From an uncultured Eubacteriales bacterium (GTDB lineage: Bacteria > Bacillota > Clostridia > Christensenellales > CAG-138): a stretch of 23,868 nucleotides of DNA. The notes beneath the pieces were generated by a model. The model had not been told where the DNA came from, made no database searches, and worked only from the letters and a program-made list of their open reading frames with translations. Shown piece after piece: positions 22,646-23,868 of the stretch (position 1 is its first letter; the number at the start of each line of letters is the position of its first letter). Location: NCBI GenBank assembly GCA_902768995.1, contig CACXNN010000017.1:1-23868 (forward strand), in the 5' to 3' direction. A program made the translations under genes and the position numbers.

Positions 22646-23431
22646 ATGCGCGAGGGGCAGCTGGTTCTCGGTGAGGGCCTTCTGAACGGCCTCGTTGAGC
22701 CTGAAATACACGGTCCAGTAGTCGCCGGACTTGAACCAGGTGCGGAGCTTGAAGGAGGGCAGGCCTCCCTCGGTGACGGTGACCAGGGCTTCGGGGGCGG
22801 GGTCGTCCAGAACCAGCTCGTTCTTTTTGGCACAGTCGAGGAGCAGCTCGCAGACCTTCTCCTTGTCGGCGGCGGGGCTGAGGGTCAGATCGATGTCGAG
22901 ACGCCGGGTCTTGTTGGCGTTCAGGTTCTTGATGGCGGAATTGGCGAGGGCTCCGTTGGGCAGCGTCACCTGCAGGTTGTCCGCGGTGGCGATGGTGGTG
23001 TAGAACAGGGTGATCTCCTTCACCGTGCCCTCATGGGCGCCGTCGCTGATGTAGTCGCCCACATGGAAGGGGCGGAAGATCAGCAGCATGATGCCGCCGG
23101 CCAGGTTGGAGAGGGACCCCTGCATCGCCAGGCCCACGGCCAGGCCGCAGCTGCCCAGCACCGCCAGAATGGAAGCGGTGGGCACGCCCACGGTGGCGAC
23201 CGCCATGAGGATCACCAGCGCGTAGCCAAGCACCTTGACGGCGCTGGCGGCGAAGGTTTGCACCTCGGGGGCCAGCTTCTGGAACTTCTTGCCTTTCTTC
23301 ACCAGTTTTACGATCATCTTCACCAGCCACAGGCCGACGACGAGGATCAGCAAAGCGGCCACGATCTTCATAGCCAGATCAGCCAAACTTCCGCCGATCA
23401 GCGCACCCAGGTCCAGTTTGTCTTGCAGCAT
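22646..23431 (-). CDS. mscS: Small-conductance mechanosensitive channel MscS, 3' end without stop codon
   Basis: MscS-family channels release solutes on hypo-osmotic shock. The protein starts at ATG 23429-23431 with an ideal AAGGAGG site. It has three membrane segments, the last being the pore helix with VGVPTASILAVLGSCGLAVG and GLAMQGSLSNLAGG, then the beta domain (FHVGDYI, EGTVKEITLFYT, LPNGALAN) and the alpha/beta domain (SGDYWTVYFRLNEAVQKAL). Homology fades at about 22646. No stop codon follows there. The frame runs through the terminator stem and then antisense through the whole serpin gene to 21185. I infer a small deletion or frame error at the C-terminus and give the end of recognisable sequence, not a real stop. 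leuS ends 34 bases upstream, so the two may be cotranscribed. Confidence 0.85.
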
Positions 23432-23465
23432 AGATTTATCCTCCTTGGATTTGATTATCGAAGCA

Positions 23466-23868
23466 TCAGCCAACCACGATGTTGACGATGTTCTTCACCA
23501 CGATGACCTTCCGCACGGTCTTGCCGCTGAGGAAGGGCTGCACCGCGTCGGCACGGAGGGCCGCCTGTTCCACGGCCGCCTTATCCATGTCGGCGGGCAG
23601 GGCGATCCGGGCCCGGACCTTGCCGTTGACCTGGACGCCGTACTCCACGGTGAGGAGCAGGAGCAACGTATGGAGCTCGTTCCGGGTGATGCTGCCCTTG
23701 GCGTAGAAGTCGTTGACCAGGGACATCATGGCGGCGATGGCCGTGTTGAACTTCATGTGCTCGATGTCATCGGTCACCTTCTTGACGCAGCCGTGGACCT
23801 TGGCGCGCATGTCCTTCGACTCGCCCTCGCCCTGGACCATGTCCTGGAGCCGCCAGACCCGGTCCAAA
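23466..23868 (-). CDS. leuS: Leucine--tRNA ligase LeuS, C-terminal part, with an internal gap
   Basis: LeuS charges tRNA-Leu with leucine. Only the C-terminal 133 residues are in the window and the gene continues past 23868. Recognisable parts are LDRVWRL, the anticodon-binding helix KKVTDDIEHMKFNTAIAAMM, VQVNGKVRARI, and the final GKTVRKVIVVKNIVNIVVG. At about 23648 the sequence passes from LLLLLT straight to VEYGVQVNGK. In other LeuS proteins about 40 residues stand between these, including the PxxPHxxEExW motif. The gap is in frame. Given how conserved that motif is, an assembly or sequencing deletion is likelier than a natural variant. The stop TGA is at 23466-23468. Confidence 0.93.
   Translation of the reverse strand, partial: LDRVWRLQDMVQGEGESKDMRAKVHGCVKKVTDDIEHMKFNTAIAAMMSLVNDFYAKGSITRNELHTLLLLLTVEYGVQVNGKVRARIALPADMDKAAVEQAALRADAVQPFLSGKTVRKVIVVKNIVNIVVG

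Overview
The window is high-GC DNA from a Gram-positive bacterium, most likely an uncultured member of class Clostridia (Bacillota). The evidence is a division and cell-wall (dcw) cluster with a SpoVD-type penicillin-binding protein carrying PASTA domains, a DivIB/FtsQ protein with a long charged N-terminus, a MurE of the meso-diaminopimelate type (DNPR motif), a DUF951 protein, and an origin laid out like that of Bacillus subtilis. No genus can be named from the sequence alone.

Layout. Positions 1-64 hold the 5' part of a tRNA-Gly(CCC) on the minus strand with its own promoter. From 385 to 11959, all on the minus strand, lies the dcw cluster in the transcribed order rsmH, ftsL, spoVD-like PBP, murE, mraY, murD, ftsW, murA, ftsQ. 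It starts from a near-consensus promoter at 12037-12065. murF, murG and mraZ are absent from the cluster. Two copies of a folded repeat of about 220 bp sit directly after the stop codons of ftsQ and murD. Upstream of the cluster are a train of AT-rich palindromes and a large membrane protein joining a PIG-L-like domain to a phosphodiester glycosidase-like domain. That gene follows dnaN, and dnaN follows dnaA. Between dnaA and dnaN is a probable oriC with DnaA boxes, DnaA-trios and an AT-rich unwinding region. To its right, on the plus strand, is a tightly overlapping operon: alpha/beta hydrolase, DUF951, and two type I signal peptidase paralogues. The right end is accessory in character. It has a membrane-anchored TIR protein with a C-terminal leucine-rich-repeat-like region, a divergent secreted serpin lipoprotein, a small-conductance mechanosensitive channel and the 3' end of leuS.

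How the genes work together. Genes on both sides of the origin mostly point away from it. Replication initiation (dnaA, dnaN) is therefore physically linked to peptidoglycan precursor synthesis (murA, murD, murE, mraY), septal synthesis (ftsW, spoVD-like PBP, ftsL, ftsQ) and protein export (two lepB). The most original material is (a) the stop-codon-adjacent repeat, whose two copies differ by compensatory changes in their stems, (b) the TIR-membrane-LRR protein next to a serpin, and (c) the PIG-L/phosphodiester glycosidase fusion.

Caution. Several conserved genes carry lesions: a 19-bp tandem duplication and a doubtful start in murE, loss of half a PASTA domain in the PBP, loss of about 40 residues in leuS, a lost stop codon in mscS, and a probable short gap in the serpin. 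For essential genes these are more likely assembly or sequencing faults than biology, and reads should be checked before they are interpreted.
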